Part shown: piece after piece, positions 11,431 through 22,308 of the stretch
Layout of the letters: each line of letters starts with the position of its first letter
Numbering within the stretch: the stretch's first letter is position 1
NCBI RefSeq assembly: GCF_003255815.1
Contig: NC_037682.1
Location: forward strand, 5,784,976 to 5,848,975
DNA length: 64,000 nt
Reading direction: 5' to 3'
From: Theropithecus gelada
Lineage: Eukaryota; Chordata; Mammalia; Primates; Cercopithecidae
Notes under the pieces: generated by a model
The model's input: the letters and a program-made list of their open reading frames with translations, nothing else
Databases searched by the model: none
What the model was told of the DNA's origin: nothing
Program-made: the position numbers and the translations under genes

Positions 11431-12002
11431 ATATTGCTGGAACAACCTCCCTGCCAGGTGAGTCTGTGCACAATCCCTTCTCCCTTGCTACCCTCTCCCT
11501 GCCTCCTGGCCCCTCCAGGACCACACCCAAGACCCTCAGTGGCTGCCTGAAGCCCACTGTTGGGCTCTGATTTCTCCAAGGACTTCCCCACACCCCCATC
11601 AAGCATCCGGGCCCCATTCTGTGCCCTGAGTGCTTGGCATCTCCAGAACCCCTCTGCCCTGCTTCTCCAGGACCCAAAACTGCTCTCTCCCTCCTCACCC
11701 CAGCCCCACTTCTGGTAACAAGCATGTAATTCCCCACCTTTTGCTCACACTCCACACACACACGTCGCTGGATCCCTGGTGACCATCCCTGGGCTCTCTC
11801 CTGAACCAGGGGTGGGGGGCCTACATTTTGCCCCTGCAACTGTCTCAGACCTCTGCTTCCTCTCACATAACTGTTACAGTCCCAGCCCCCCAAGCCTCTG
11901 CCCAAGCGTCTGCCCAGCCTCCTCCCTCCCCATCCATCAGTCACCTTGGTCACTCCCAGGGGCCATTCTCAGAACCAGGTCCAGGAGCAGCACTCCCTTC
12001 CT
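11431..12002. other. Unique C-rich sequence
   Basis: No gene. A 183-aa minus ORF overlaps here; it has no recognisable domain and extends through the MIR, so it is taken as chance. Confidence 0.4.
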
Positions 12003-12545
12003 TAAATGCCCTTGACAGCCCCCTCCTGCCTGTACACCAAAATCCAAACTCCTAGGCAACCCTCAAAACCCTCACAATTTGGACCCGACCTGCCTTGCCA
12101 TCGTACGTCTTCATCCCTTCCTCTATGCACTAGCGTCTGAACCAGAGGGTCTCAAATTTTGCAGACTATGGGAATCACGCAGGGGAATTATTAATCATAT
12201 TCCTGGGCCCTGCCCTTGGAATCCAGCTGGTCTTCAGGCCTGGGAATCTGCATGTGCCACCAGCTCCCCAGGTGGTCTGGGCAGACCTGCAGAAGATCAT
12301 GTCCTGAGCTTGCCAGGAGCTCTGCAGCTTCCAGGCCCTTGCTCACACCGTTCCTTCTGCCTGGAATGCTGTTCCCTTCCTACTGGCCTAGCAGAGTCCC
12401 CCCAGTCCTACCTCTAGGGACACCTGCTCCAGAAAGCCTCCCGCAGACCCCAAGAGTGAGCAGCGCCCCTTCCCTTGTGTGTGTTCCAGGGCACTCTGCC
12501 CTCTCTTACAGCCTAAGACTGTCTTCCCAATGTGGGAGCTATTTA
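12003..12545 (+). mobile_element. L2 LINE 3'-region fragment with MER5A inside
   Basis: CCAAAATCCAAACTCCTAGG (12040-12059) and CCTTCTGCCTGGAATGCTGT (12353-12372) are L2 signatures in the expected order. A MER5A-like element lies between them. Confidence 0.75.
12140..12308. mobile_element. MER5A-like hAT-Charlie element
   Basis: Begins near CAGAGGGTCTCAAATTTTGC and contains TGGGAATCTGCATGTGCCAC. About 165 bp, the usual MER5A size. Inserted in the L2. Confidence 0.6.
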
Positions 12546-12555
12546 CATGCCATCG

Positions 12556-12853
12556 GTTTGTTTGTTTGTTTGTTTGTTTATTGAGACAGGCTCTCACTCT
12601 GTCACCCAAGGTGGAGTGCAGTGGTGCAATCTCAGCTCACTACAGCCTTGACCTCCCAGGCTCAAGCAATCCCCCCACCTCAGCTTCCCCAGTAGCTGAG
12701 ATGACAGACACGTGCCACCATGCCGGCTAATTTCTTTGTATTCTTAGTAGAGATGGGGTTTCACCATGTTGCCCAGGCTGGCCCCAAACTCCTGGGCTCA
12801 AATAATCCTCCCACAGTGCTGGGATTGCAGGTGTGAGCCCCCACTCCTGGCCT
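12556..12853 (-). mobile_element. AluJ SINE
   Basis: Minus-strand Alu preceded by a (TTTG)n tail. Flanks ATGCCATC/ATGCACCATC suggest a decayed TSD. Confidence 0.93.
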
Positions 12854-13634
12854 ATGCACCATCCTTTACTTACTCATCTGGGAGCCATTGGAGGCAGGGG
12901 ACACCCCACCCAATCCCCAAGGCCGGGGCTTGTAAGTGGGGGCAGGTGCACTCTGAGGCTCCAGACCTTGTCAGGGTTCCTGGCCCTCCCTGCCGCCAGT
13001 ACACTGCTGCGGATCCCTCTGCAGGCACATCGGGCTTAAAAAGGAAATACACTATATTATGACTTCACTTCTTTTATTTTTAGAACAAGTGACTCATCTC
13101 CACCACAGGGGCTCTGTGAGCTGCTCCCGGGCGGACTTACGGAGGCCAAGCAGGGAGTGAGAGGCCCGAGAGGGCTGAAGCTGCCCCCGCCCACACCCTG
13201 GGGCCCACGACTGGCTGAGATGCAAGGCAGTTGGTCGCTCCCACCGACCTGCCCCTCCAAAACAGCAAGTCTGGAGAAGCCGGGCACCTGCAGAAGAGGT
13301 GGCTGCGGCAGAGGGTGCATCCGTCTCATCCTGCTTAGGAGGGGAGATGTGGGTGAGACCAGGCAGTTGTTTCTCAGGGCCTCACCTCACCATCTTTTCC
13401 TCCACATGCAGACCGGCCACTGCCATGGCCACAGCCACAGGCTGCCCAGGTGTGCTGCACCTGCCTCCATAGAAGAAAAGCTGGGAACACTCTGGGGGCC
13501 CAGAAGAGCTAGCCCTTTCCCAGGGCTGTGACCCCTTTGGTGGGGGAATGGGGAGGAGAATTCCTGGTGATGACATCCGTGCCCAGGACCGAGGGCTCAC
13601 AGTTCACCTTTGCCCTGCCTCAGTCCACCTCACC
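12854..13634. other. Unique GC-rich sequence
   Basis: No recognised gene. ORFs of 90-124 aa on both strands overlap each other. Confidence 0.4.
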
Positions 13635-13759
13635 TCTGGGTGTGATAGCTCATTCCTGTAATCCCAGCACTTTGGGAGGCCAAGGCAGGTGGATTGTTTA
13701 ACCCAGAAGTTCAAGACCAGCCTAGGCAACATTGTGAGACCCTATCTCTAGAAGGAAAA

Positions 13760-13804
<45 letters not shown>

Positions 13805-13916
13805 CCAGGCTGAGACAGGAGGATCATTTGAGCCTGGGAAGTGGAGGTTGCAGTAAGCCTTGATTGCACCACTGCACCCAGCCTGGGCAACAGAGCAAGA
13901 CCCTGTCTCAAAAAGT
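13635..13916 (+). mobile_element. AluJ SINE with internal (TA)n expansion
   Basis: Left and right monomers are separated by A-rich linker that has grown into a TA run at 13768-13802. Confidence 0.93.
13768..13802 (+). repeat. (TA)n microsatellite
   Basis: About 17 TA units in the mid-Alu A-rich linker. Confidence 0.97.
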
Positions 13917-14439
13917 AAGGGAACAACAGCTCCCTACACTTACTACTACTACCACCCTTAACTACTCATTTCCTACAGCCTTGCTCACTATACTTTCCAA
14001 TCTGTGTAACCCACTTGTTTCTTCATTTTTAAAAAATGTGTGCTCATTACAGGAAAACTAGAAAATCCACAAAAACTTCATATGGGGCAATAAGGATGGG
14101 GTATGCACACATGCTATTAATTATGAGAGAAAATGGGGTGGGTGGGAGAAGACGTTTGCATTTGCCTGGAAGCACATGGGATAGCTCTGGATGAGACACA
14201 AGAAACAGGTAGCTCGGGCTGCATTGATGGAGGGAGACAAGATGGCTTCGAGGAGACAGAATCTTTGCTCATGGTATATCCTTCTGCAGTTTTGAAAGAG
14301 GAGGAGGAGAAAGAGAAGAAGAAACAGGAAACGAAGACACAGAAATTAGGAAACAGTCCCCAGAACCACCCTCACTTCTGACAGCAATTGCAAGTTCAGG
14401 GATCCTTAAGTTCATCATCCTCCATTTCAATAACTCACT
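13917..14439. other. Decayed unique sequence
   Basis: No gene. Contains a purine tract GAGGAGGAGGAGAAAGAGAA (14299-14318). Confidence 0.4.
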
Positions 14440-14830
14440 GAAAGTTGTAATGGTTAGTTATGGTTTTTTACAGTGAAAGGATTAAAATCAGCCAAGGGAA
14501 GACATGCATGGGGCAGAGTGCAAGGAAGTTCCAATCTCCTTCTCCCAGTGGAGTTATGGACCGTATGAATTCCTCCCAGCAATGGTGCGTGACAAGATGC
14601 ATGGAGTATTGCCAAGCAGAGACGTCCCCGGAGCCTTGGTGTCCAGAGTTTTTACTGGGGCTTGATCACGAACACGTGGGCATGATGGACTGATGCCCAA
14701 GTGACTGACCCTTACTCTTCTGCCCCTCCAGAGGTCAAATGGAGACCACGTGACCCAAACTCCTCCTCACAACAGGCAAACAAAGATGCTCTTCTCAAGC
14801 AGGACATCCCAAGGGCCTGGAGATCCCCTC
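14440..14830 (-). mobile_element. Old ERV-type LTR fragment, family unresolved
   Basis: GCCAAGCAGAGACGTCCCCG...TTTTTACTGGGGCTTGATCA resembles antisense LTR leader/U5 sequence I have seen in primate ERV1 LTRs. The family is not named. Confidence 0.4.
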
Positions 14831-14902
14831 CTAGGAACCAAGGACAAAGACTAGACTTCTATTTGGGTCAGATTAATTCTTTACTACACAGAAAGTCCTA
14901 TA

Positions 14903-14998
14903 AACAGGATGACCAGCCATCCCAATGTGGCCAAGACCCTCCCCATTTTAGTGTTGAAAGTCCCATGGCCCAGGCAATACCTCCACCCTAATTACTCA
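14903..14998. mobile_element. Short palindromic-ended DNA-element relic
   Basis: GGATGACCAGCCATCCC near the left and AAGTCCCATGGCCCAGGCAA near the right follow the same old element as 20121-20240. Confidence 0.45.
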
Positions 14999-15599
14999 TC
15001 CTACATGGAGGCACCCACCATCGCCACCTGCAAAAAACTACGATGGCTTTTTTCTGTGTCTTCTTGACTGCACTGTAGAGACAGGTACAGGAGCACAGGA
15101 CTGGGCAGCCGTGGGGAAGGAGAGTCAGCTTCTGTGCTCTGAAAGTCCAAGTGGAGTCCCCAGCCCACAGTGGTCCCCAGCTGCAGCCCCTCCACCAAGG
15201 CTGTTCCTCTAGCTTATCCAGGCCTCCTAGTCTCAGCAACATGACAAAGCCACCAGCTTCCCCTGTAGGTCACCTGGGCCCCCCAGGCTGGACACCAGCT
15301 TTGTGTGGGCTTCTCCACCAGCCTTGACACTGTCAGGGTCTCATGTCCATAATAAATCTCGTCTAGAGCACCCATGGCGATCGCACATTAAAACAGACTA
15401 AAGGAAATCACTGTGAACCCTAACTTGATCATCCACAGTGGCCAACCATGTTTCTGCTCCTTATGTTGCTCTTATAAATGGGGTCTTTCATGCTTCTTAT
15501 CTCCTAATGAATTGCTGTGTGTATGGTTTCTCCGTATTGATCTAGACCCACTCACTTGACTGAATTCTGGTATTAGCATTTGTAATTGCTTTCAGTTGA
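14999..15599. other. Unassigned sequence
   Basis: No gene seen. 15230-15560 may be LTR-derived (CCATAATAAATCTCGTC resembles an LTR polyA region at 15346-15362). Confidence 0.35.
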
Positions 15600-16811
15600 C
15601 TCTCTTCCATTTTCCAAGAAAATCATCCATCTCTCTGTAAATAATTATTTTCCTTCCCAGTGCTTGCACCTCTGATTTCTTCCTCTTTTCTTATTGTTTT
15701 TCTAATATCCAACCATCCTTGCATTTCTGGAATCCATTCCACTCAGTTGTTGCAATGATTTATTCCCCTAATGTGCTGCTTAATTCAGGGACTTAATATT
15801 TTTACATCAATGTTCCCAAGCAACACTGGTGTGTGTTTTCCCTTTCCACGCCATCTATGATGGATCTTGGCATAAATGATAGGCTTGTTACATAAAAAGA
15901 AATTTAAATGTTTCTTCTTTTATGTTTTAGAACAGTTTAAATAGTGTTACCTGTTCCTTTTTGGTGTGGTTGGATCCTCCTATAAAACACTCTGGGCCTG
16001 ATGCCTTTTTTTTTTTTTTTTTTTAAGGAAGGTTGACTTTGACAACTCTCTATTTCTTCTATGGTAATCAATTTGTTTAGACTTTATTTTGAGACAGAGT
16101 CTTGCTCTGTTGCCCAGGCTGGAGTGCAGTGGCGTGATCTCAGTTCACTGCAAGCTCTACCTCCTGGCTTCATGCCATTCTCCTGCCTCAGCCTTCTGAG
16201 TATCTGGGACTACAGGTGCCCGCCACCACGCCCAGCTAATTTTTTTGTGTGTTTTTAGTAGAGACGGGGTTTCACCGTGTTCACCAGGATGGTCTTGATC
16301 TTCTGACCTCATGATCCACCCGCCTCAGCTTCCCAAAGTGCTGGGATTATAGGTGTGAGCCACCATGCCCAGCGTGGAGTCTTTTTTAAATAAATTATGC
16401 TTTCTATGTTTTCAAAGTCTCAAAATCATTTACGTATCCCAGTGCCAGTTTCCTGTGGTTATTTGCCATTTTATGTCTCCGTGGTTGTTTTCCCCATAGA
16501 CTTTTATTTCATTTACGTTTCCTTCTTTTTTCTTGATAGGATTGACTAACAGCATCCTTTTTTACGCCCATCAAAAATCTGGCACTTGGGTACATTTGTT
16601 AATTCTATCACTTCTTAATGCATACATTTCCTCTACCTTTATTTCTTCCTTCTGTTTTTCTTAGTTTTGTTCTATTATGTTCAATATATTGAGCCATATG
16701 CCTAATCCATGTTTTCATCTTTCCTATTTGTTAATATGAATATTTAAAGCTATAACTTTCCCTTTAAGAATTGCTTTGGCTGCATCTCATAGGTTCTGGT
16801 TTGCAGTCCGA
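15600..16811 (-). mobile_element. Ancient L1 ORF2 fragment
   Basis: Plus strand follows antisense L1 reverse-transcriptase sequence: CCATCCTTGCATTTCTGGAA, CACTCTGGGCCTGATGCC, and GCTTTGGCTGCATCTCATAG. Many frame breaks. Interrupted by AluY at 16085-16373. A T run lies at 16006-16024. Confidence 0.85.
16085..16373 (-). mobile_element. AluY SINE
   Basis: Minus-strand Alu with AluY-type positions (GCAAGCTCTACC, ATGCCATTCTCCTG, CACCAGGATGGTCTTGATC). Confidence 0.93.
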
Positions 16812-16825
16812 ACATTATCACTCAA

Positions 16826-16956
16826 CCCATTTATGCCTAGTGTTCCATTATTGGAATGCTAAGCATGTGGGAGTTATTTATATATCCTACTGCTCAGGGT
16901 AATCACCAAGGTCTGATTGCAAAATTCAAAAAAAGGCAACCTCAGGCATAAATGGA
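16826..16956. mobile_element. MER85-like piggyBac MITE
   Basis: 131 bp with inverted ends CCCATTTATGCCT and AGGCATAAATGGA, and TTAA-like duplications TCAA (16822-16825) and CTAA (16957-16960). Terminal CCC and TTAA targets are piggyBac hallmarks; length is close to MER85. It cannot encode a protein. Confidence 0.65.
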
Positions 16957-17029
16957 CTAAGAACCTCCTCCAAGAAGCTCCCTCCTGTGTTCCTGTAACA
17001 CACCATGCATTCACCCACCACCCTTTTAC

Positions 17030-17790
17030 TACATTATGAAGGTCCAGCACAACACTGTCCATAACAAAAATAATATAAGCTATCTATGTGATTTTAAATT
17101 TCCTAGTAACCATATGAAGACCTATTAAAAGGAACAGGTGAATCAACCTAAATGCCCATCAATGGTAGACTGGATAAGGAAAAATGATACATATATACCA
17201 TGGAATACTATTCAGCCATAAAAAAGAATGAGATCATGTCCTTTGCAGGAACATGGGTAGAGCTGGAGGCCATTGTCCAAAGCGAACTAATGCAGAAACA
17301 GAAAACTAAATACCACATGTTCTTACTTGTGAGAACATGTGGTCACATAAAGGGGAACAGCAAACACTGGGGCCTACTTGAGGGTGGAAGGTGGGAGGAG
17401 GCAGACGATCAGATAAAATAACTCTTGGGTACTAAGTTTAGTACCCAGGTGACAAAGAATCTGTACACCAAACCCCCATGAGTTTACCTGTGTAACAAAC
17501 CTGCACATGTACCACTGAACCAAAAATAAAAGTTAAAAGTTAAATAAAATATCATGGCCAATAAAAAATAAAAATAAAAGAAACAGGTGAAATCAAATAT
17601 AATATTTAACCCAATGCGTCCAAAATAGTATCATTTCAATGCATAATCAATATAAAACCATTACTAATGAGATTTTACATTATTTTTCTGTGCTGTCTTC
17701 AACAGTCAGTATGTATTTTACTGACATCATATCGCAATTTGTGATGGCCACATTTTTACTGTTCAATAACCACACACGCTTAGTGTAGGT
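17030..17790 (+). mobile_element. Old hAT-type DNA transposon relic split by L1
   Basis: Contains ACCCAATGCGTCCAAAATAG and GCATAATCAATATAAAACC, plus a degenerate TGGCCACATT...CAATAACCACAC end, matching a family I know but cannot name. A reverse-strand relative is at 57780-58044. Interrupted at 17143-17575. Confidence 0.5.
17143..17575 (+). mobile_element. 5'-truncated L1P 3' end
   Basis: Last ORF2 codons and 3'UTR of a primate L1 (ACCATGGAATACTATTCAGC; GTAACAAACCTGCACATGTA). TSD AAAAGGAACAGGTGAA (17127-17142) vs AAAAGAAACAGGTGAA (17576-17591). Inactive. Confidence 0.95.
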
Positions 17791-17799
17791 CTAATATCT

Positions 17800-17930
17800 G
17801 TTTCCAGGTCTCTCTGCCCACTATCCTTACGTCTCTGACTGCAAGCTACCTGAGGGCAGGTGCTTTGCCTTATTCAACATTGTATCTGTGGTGCCTTGAA
17901 TACTGCAAGCACTCAATGAATGCTTGCTGA
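17800..17930 (+). mobile_element. L2 3' end
   Basis: GCAAGCTACCTGAGGGCAGG and the CACTCAATGAATGCTTGCTGA terminus. Confidence 0.8.
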
Positions 17931-17939
17931 CTGCTTGCA

Positions 17940-18296
17940 GACAGGATGGCTCAAACGGCACACATTTATGTTCTCACAGTTTTGGAGGCTGGAGTCAGTT
18001 GGTTCTTCCTGAGTCCTCTCGCCTTGGCTTGTACATGGCTGTCTTCTCCCTGTGTCCTCATCTGGCTCTCTTTCTCCGTGTGTGTCTGGGTCCTAATCTC
18101 CTCCTCTGATTAGGACACCCATCCTTTGGATTAGGGCTCAGCCTAATGACCTTATTTTAACTTAATTACCTCTGCCAAGACCATATCTTCAAATACCATA
18201 AATTCAGATACTGTATTTGAATCTCTTTCTGAAGTATTAGGCATTAAAGGTTCAACATATGAATTGGGGGCACATGTTCCAGCCCTAACACTATCC
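17940..18296 (-). mobile_element. MaLR (MLT1-class) LTR, antisense
   Basis: GGGCTCAGCCTAATGACCTT and TTCAACATATGAATTGGGGG are antisense MaLR LTR phrases; start near TTATGTTCTCACAGTTTTGG. Confidence 0.55.
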
Positions 18297-18779
18297 TTTT
18301 ATGCCTTTTATGCATCTGCTGTCCATCATCATTATTCATTTATCCATCAGTTCTTCACTGTCTCCATTCCATGGGCTACAGTTGGCATCTGTGGCTACCA
18401 GCTGTGAGCAGAGGCGTGTTCCCATGTGTCTCTAAGAAGGAGCGTGTCTGTCTCAGCCTTGGACTTCCTTATTAAAACATTTTCTTAGGAGGCCCCAAGG
18501 AGCCATGGGGAGCCATGGAAATCTCCAACCTCTGACTCCAGATTGGAGCAGCCAAAGACAGCTTGACTCAGCTGTTATTCCTGAAGGGCAGACAACAGCA
18601 AAACCAGCACATAAGGGTACCACAAAAGATGCCCAAATATCCAAAATAGGGTCCAAGACAAAGACCACTATTACAAAGAATGGCCAAGGAGCACGTGGCA
18701 GAGACCATCAGTTGCCCGCCTGATCACCATTTTGCCTCTGTTTCTTTATAACAAACTTGGCATTCAGGATGGCAACGAG
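18297..18779. other. Unassigned sequence
   Basis: No gene or repeat recognised. Confidence 0.4.
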
Positions 18780-19165
18780 ACCAGCTAACAAACACCACCA
18801 TCTCTCAGCCTCCTGTGCATCCAGGGATGCCATGTGACATCCTTCTGGCTTATGAGATGGAAAACTAAGGGTATCTGGGGACACTGCTTTCTGTCTCTGT
18901 CACCCTTTTTCTCTTCCTGCCTGGAACTCGTGTAAGGTGCCTGGAGTAGCAGCAGTTTTCTTGTAGCCATGGAGGTCAAAACTACGTGCTGAGGGTGGCA
19001 GAGCAGAAATATGGCAGGATCTGAGACCCTGATAACTTCATGAAGCTGTCACGCCACAGCCTGGGAATGCCAAACGCCAGACTTCTTGCTACGTGAAGAA
19101 AGAAAAACAAAATATTTTTAAAGCCTCTCTTTTTTAAGCCACTGTTTGTCTACGTGTCTGTCACC
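18780..19165 (+). mobile_element. Ancient LTR-like repeat (same family as 3940, 63690)
   Basis: Contains GGGTGGCAGAGCAGAAATAT, CAGACTTCTTGCTACGTGA and a TTTAAGCCACTGTTTGTC polyA-side end, matching the antisense copy at 63690-64000. Confidence 0.5.
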
Positions 19166-19214
19166 TGCAGCTGAATGCATCTGCTGCCTGAGATACGGCC
19201 AGGGCACACCCTCT

Positions 19215-19320
19215 CGTTCATTCAGCCGCCATGGCCTGAGTGCCTGTTCTGAGCCAGGCACTGCATCACGAGGCTGGAGATGCTGACACGTGGATGCAGA
19301 ATACATGAACTCATTAGAAT
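19215..19320 (+). mobile_element. L2/MIR-like relic
   Basis: GTTCATTCAGCC...GAGTGCCTGTTCTGAGCCAG matches the ancient 'attgagtgcctactatgtgc' repeat phrase. Confidence 0.55.
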
Positions 19321-19559
19321 TGTGTCTATTTTCCAGGAACAGAAACCAATGAAACTGGCTTAAGAAAAAGAAAAGAAATTATGAACCAGTGTAACTGAGA
19401 TAGGGAGTCAGAGGAGGTTGGCAGAATCTTCCCTTCCACCATCTTTCCAGGTTGATATGTTCTCATGGGGCTGCCTGGAGCTTCTGTCCTCCCTGCCAGG
19501 CAGCCCCAGCAGAGGAGTCTGTTCTGACCCCTGGCTCCAGCAGAAGTCCCAGGATTCTG
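19321..19559. other. Unassigned sequence
   Basis: AACCAATGAAACTGGCTTAAG suggests an old LINE relic, unnamed; ends in the left TSD of the next Alu. Confidence 0.3.
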
Positions 19560-19961
19560 AGGCTGGGCACGGTAGCTCATGCCTGTAACCCCAGCATTTT
19601 GGGAGGCCAAGGCAGGCGGATCACTTGAGGTCAGGAGTTCAAGACCAGCCTGGGCAATATAGTGAAACCCCATCTCTACTAAAAAATACAAAAATCAGCA
19701 GGGCATGGTGGTGCACACCTGTAATCCCAGCTACTCGGGAGGCTGAGGCAGGAGAATCGTTTAAGCCCTAGAGGCAGAGGTTGCAGTGAGCCAAGACTGC
19801 GCCACTGTACTCCAGCCTGGGTGACAGAGTGAGATTCCATTTCAAAAAAACAAAAAAAAAAAGAAAGGAAGAAGAAGAAGAAGGAGGAGGAGGAGGAGGA
19901 GGAGGAAGAAGAAAGAAGGAGGAGGAGGAGGAGGGGAAGCAGGAGAAGGAGGAGAAGGAGG
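19560..19961 (+). mobile_element. AluS SINE with expanded purine tail
   Basis: Complete Alu whose A tail has become a GAA/GGA microsatellite (19855-19961). TSD AGAAGTCCCAGGATTCTG (19542-19559) and AGAAGTCCTAGGATTCTG (19962-19979). Confidence 0.96.
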
Positions 19962-20120
19962 AGAAGTCCTAGGATTCTGGTTCACTGGACCAAGAGGTGA
20001 CCTCAGGTATGTGTGCAGGTGCCATCCTACACACCCATATGAACACGCAGGCCACACACAGGTTTACACAAAACTCTACAACTGGCAAGACATCAGCACG
20101 TCGGATGAACGTCTAACTCT

Positions 20121-20240
20121 TTCCATCCAGCGTGACCTGGTTTGCCCAGGACTGAGGGGTTTCCCAGGACGTAGAACTTTCCATTTTAAAACCAAGACAG
20201 CCCTGGGCAACCCAGAACAGCTGGCCATCCTAGCTCCGTC
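20121..20240. mobile_element. Short palindromic-ended DNA-element relic
   Basis: TGACCTGGTTTGCCCAGGACT at the left and CCCTGGGCAACCCAGAACAG at the right form an imperfect inverted pair around CATTTTAAAACCAAGACAG. Confidence 0.5.
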
Positions 20241-21135
20241 TGTACCTGCTCATGACAACAATGTGATTTTTCTTCCTTAAAGAGAATAATAAAATTGTAC
20301 AAGATCATGTTTTTAAAAAGTGAACAATATTTTCCTTAGAGATCAATAAGAACATTCCTCGCCACAATCCTACGATCAGGCGAGAATATTCAGACAGAGT
20401 CCTGGTGGCTGGTGGGGGTGGCAAATTGTCTGTGGCAGGGGGGAGTGGCCATAGAGTTCTGCTGTCCTCTGGTTGATACAACAGAGGCCAAACTGAAACA
20501 GAGCATGGTAGCCCCTGCCCCTGTGCAGACTTCAGAGTGTGAATGAGAAGGGACCCTCTGCAATAGGTCATCTTCACATCACCCCCTGGACACCTCAAAC
20601 TCTGGTCGGTCCCCCTCCCAGATGGTTTCTGCTCCTGCTCACCAGCACCCCCATGTCTGTAGCTCTCTTGAATGAAGGATCTGAGCACAGCAAGTCCTGC
20701 AGAAACCAAAAAAAAAAGATTTCCTTGGCATAGGTGAGTGTATCAGGTGCTGCAGAAACAGTGATAATGGTGTTTCTGGCCCTCACTTGGGGCCATTCAG
20801 CCAGGATACAGCAAGGCAGAGGCTCCCAGCCAGTGCCCCGCTCCATGCCCACCCTGGGGGGAGCCACTTGCCCCAGTCAGCAACACCAGCCCTGGAACCA
20901 CCATCTAAGCTCTTGCTCTTGCTGGATGTCCCCAAGTCCTTTCAGAATTCAGAGGAATCACCCCCTGTGCAAGCTTCGTGTTCAGAGGACTTGGCCCACG
21001 TTCCCTGAGCGAGCGTCCCTAGCACACCCATCACCTCTCAGGGAGCAAGATGCTGCCACATCACCAGGCCCAGTCTCCCCGGGACGATATCTGGTTCGAT
21101 GCTCCTCCCTGGAGCTGCCGCCCGTCGTCCCTTCC

Positions 21136-21285
21136 ATCTCACAGTTCCACATACAGTCAGCAGCCCTCGCTGCAATCCAGAATCCGCTGGAACCATCCCA
21201 GGAAATACAGTGTGGAGCCTGGACGTGGGTGTTTGCCGAATTTCCCCCAGAGTCTCGAATATGGAGCCAGGATGAGAACCACTGA
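21136..21285. mobile_element. MER5-like hAT relic
   Basis: Ends in GATGAGAACCACTG, the terminal signature of MER5-type elements. Heavily decayed. Confidence 0.45.
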
Positions 21286-22152
21286 GCTTCCCCAAGCTGT
21301 GGGTTAGGTCACCGGCATCACGGCGAATGTGCTAGGGAGGCGGGGCAGGAGCACTGGATGCTTGGCCTCAACTCAACTTCCCTGCCCCGTCAGCCTTCCT
21401 GGCCACGTCCCAGCCCCACACTTGCAGGAACAGATGAACAGAGAGCATTGGTAGGTCCCTTGGCTTGTCCCCTAAATCGTCCCCCACATGATGTCCTGCT
21501 GAGGGGGGCAGACAGGGATCCTTGTGTCCTAACTGAGGTTCAGACCGTTAGAGAGTGTGCAGAGGCTCAACCAGAGTCAAGTGCATCTGGCTGGTCAACT
21601 CAGTCTCACAAGTGCGTCTTGAGACCTTTCCCAGGGGTCTGCTCTGGGGAAATCAAGACAGCCATCTGCACTTGTCTTGTCCCTCGGGAGGCAGGAGGAG
21701 CCTGGTTATGAGGGTGGTGAGCTGAGACAGGACGTGGCCTTTGGTAGCAGGGCCGGCTTGTGATTAGGTCACCTTTGTCTTTGTGGTCCCTCCACCTGAG
21801 TCCTCTGGCTTACCCAGCTCTCCCTGCAGGCATATTTATAAGGAATTGGAGGCAGAGAAGGTCTTAAAACAAGACCCACCCCCAGGACCACTCCCTGCAA
21901 CCAGGGACCCCAGAACCTGGTGATGGACCTGCAAGGCCGGCCCCTCCGTCTCCCCACATGGCCGACTGCCTCTATGGGACGGCCCTGGTCAGTCTGGGCA
22001 GGCACGATCCATCTCAGGCCTCTCTGAGCTCCTGCCCCGGGGGTGGGACATGGGGGTCATGTGCCTGTCCTGCTCCCCTCGCCTCCCACCACCACCAGAA
22101 AGGCCAGCTGAGTATCAAGACAGGGCGCGCGGAGGCCACAGCCTGCAGAGGC

Positions 22153-22308
22153 CTAGTCCTGCTTGGGTTTCTGGGGCCGCCGCTGGGCCAGTCTGTAGTC
22201 GATGTAGGTCCTGAGGCAGGACCACAGGATGAGGCGCGCTAGCAGGATCACCACCAGCAGGGCCAGGAGGGGGTCAGGGCCCGAGCTGCCACCTGGCCAG
22301 GAGGTCAT
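22153..22308 (-). CDS. SMIM38: SMIM38-like small integral membrane protein (51 aa)
   Basis: A complete 51-codon ORF runs from ATG (complement of 22306-22308) to TAG (complement of 22153-22155). The protein has a short Gly/Pro-rich N-terminus (starts MTSWPGG), one hydrophobic helix at about residues 14-32 (DPLLALLVVILLARLILWSC covers most of it), then a basic tail with RLAQRRPQKPK. The positive-inside rule predicts a single-pass protein with a cytosolic C-terminus. Length and sequence match my memory of SMIM38, a primate-annotated microprotein of unknown biochemical role. The frame stays open upstream only through non-ATG codons, so the first ATG is chosen; -3 is G, a moderate Kozak context. 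A pyrimidine-rich stretch ending in CAG lies two bases before the ATG and could be a splice acceptor from a 5'UTR exon in the CpG block at 22650-22970. No frameshift or missing segment is seen. The coding call is fairly secure; the symbol rests on recall. Confidence 0.72.
   Translation of the reverse strand: MTSWPGGSSGPDPLLALLVVILLARLILWSCLRTYIDYRLAQRRPQKPKQD

Larger units (their letters stand above)
19962..22152. other. Transposon-poor unique region 3' of SMIM38
   Basis: Contains a short hAT-like relic (20121-20240), a MER5-like relic (21136-21285) and perhaps a MIR at 21520-21610. No other gene is recognised. Overlapping ORFs to 183 aa (20734-21285) lack domains. Some of this may be SMIM38 3'UTR; AATAAA is seen at 20286 on the plus strand only. 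Confidence 0.5.
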
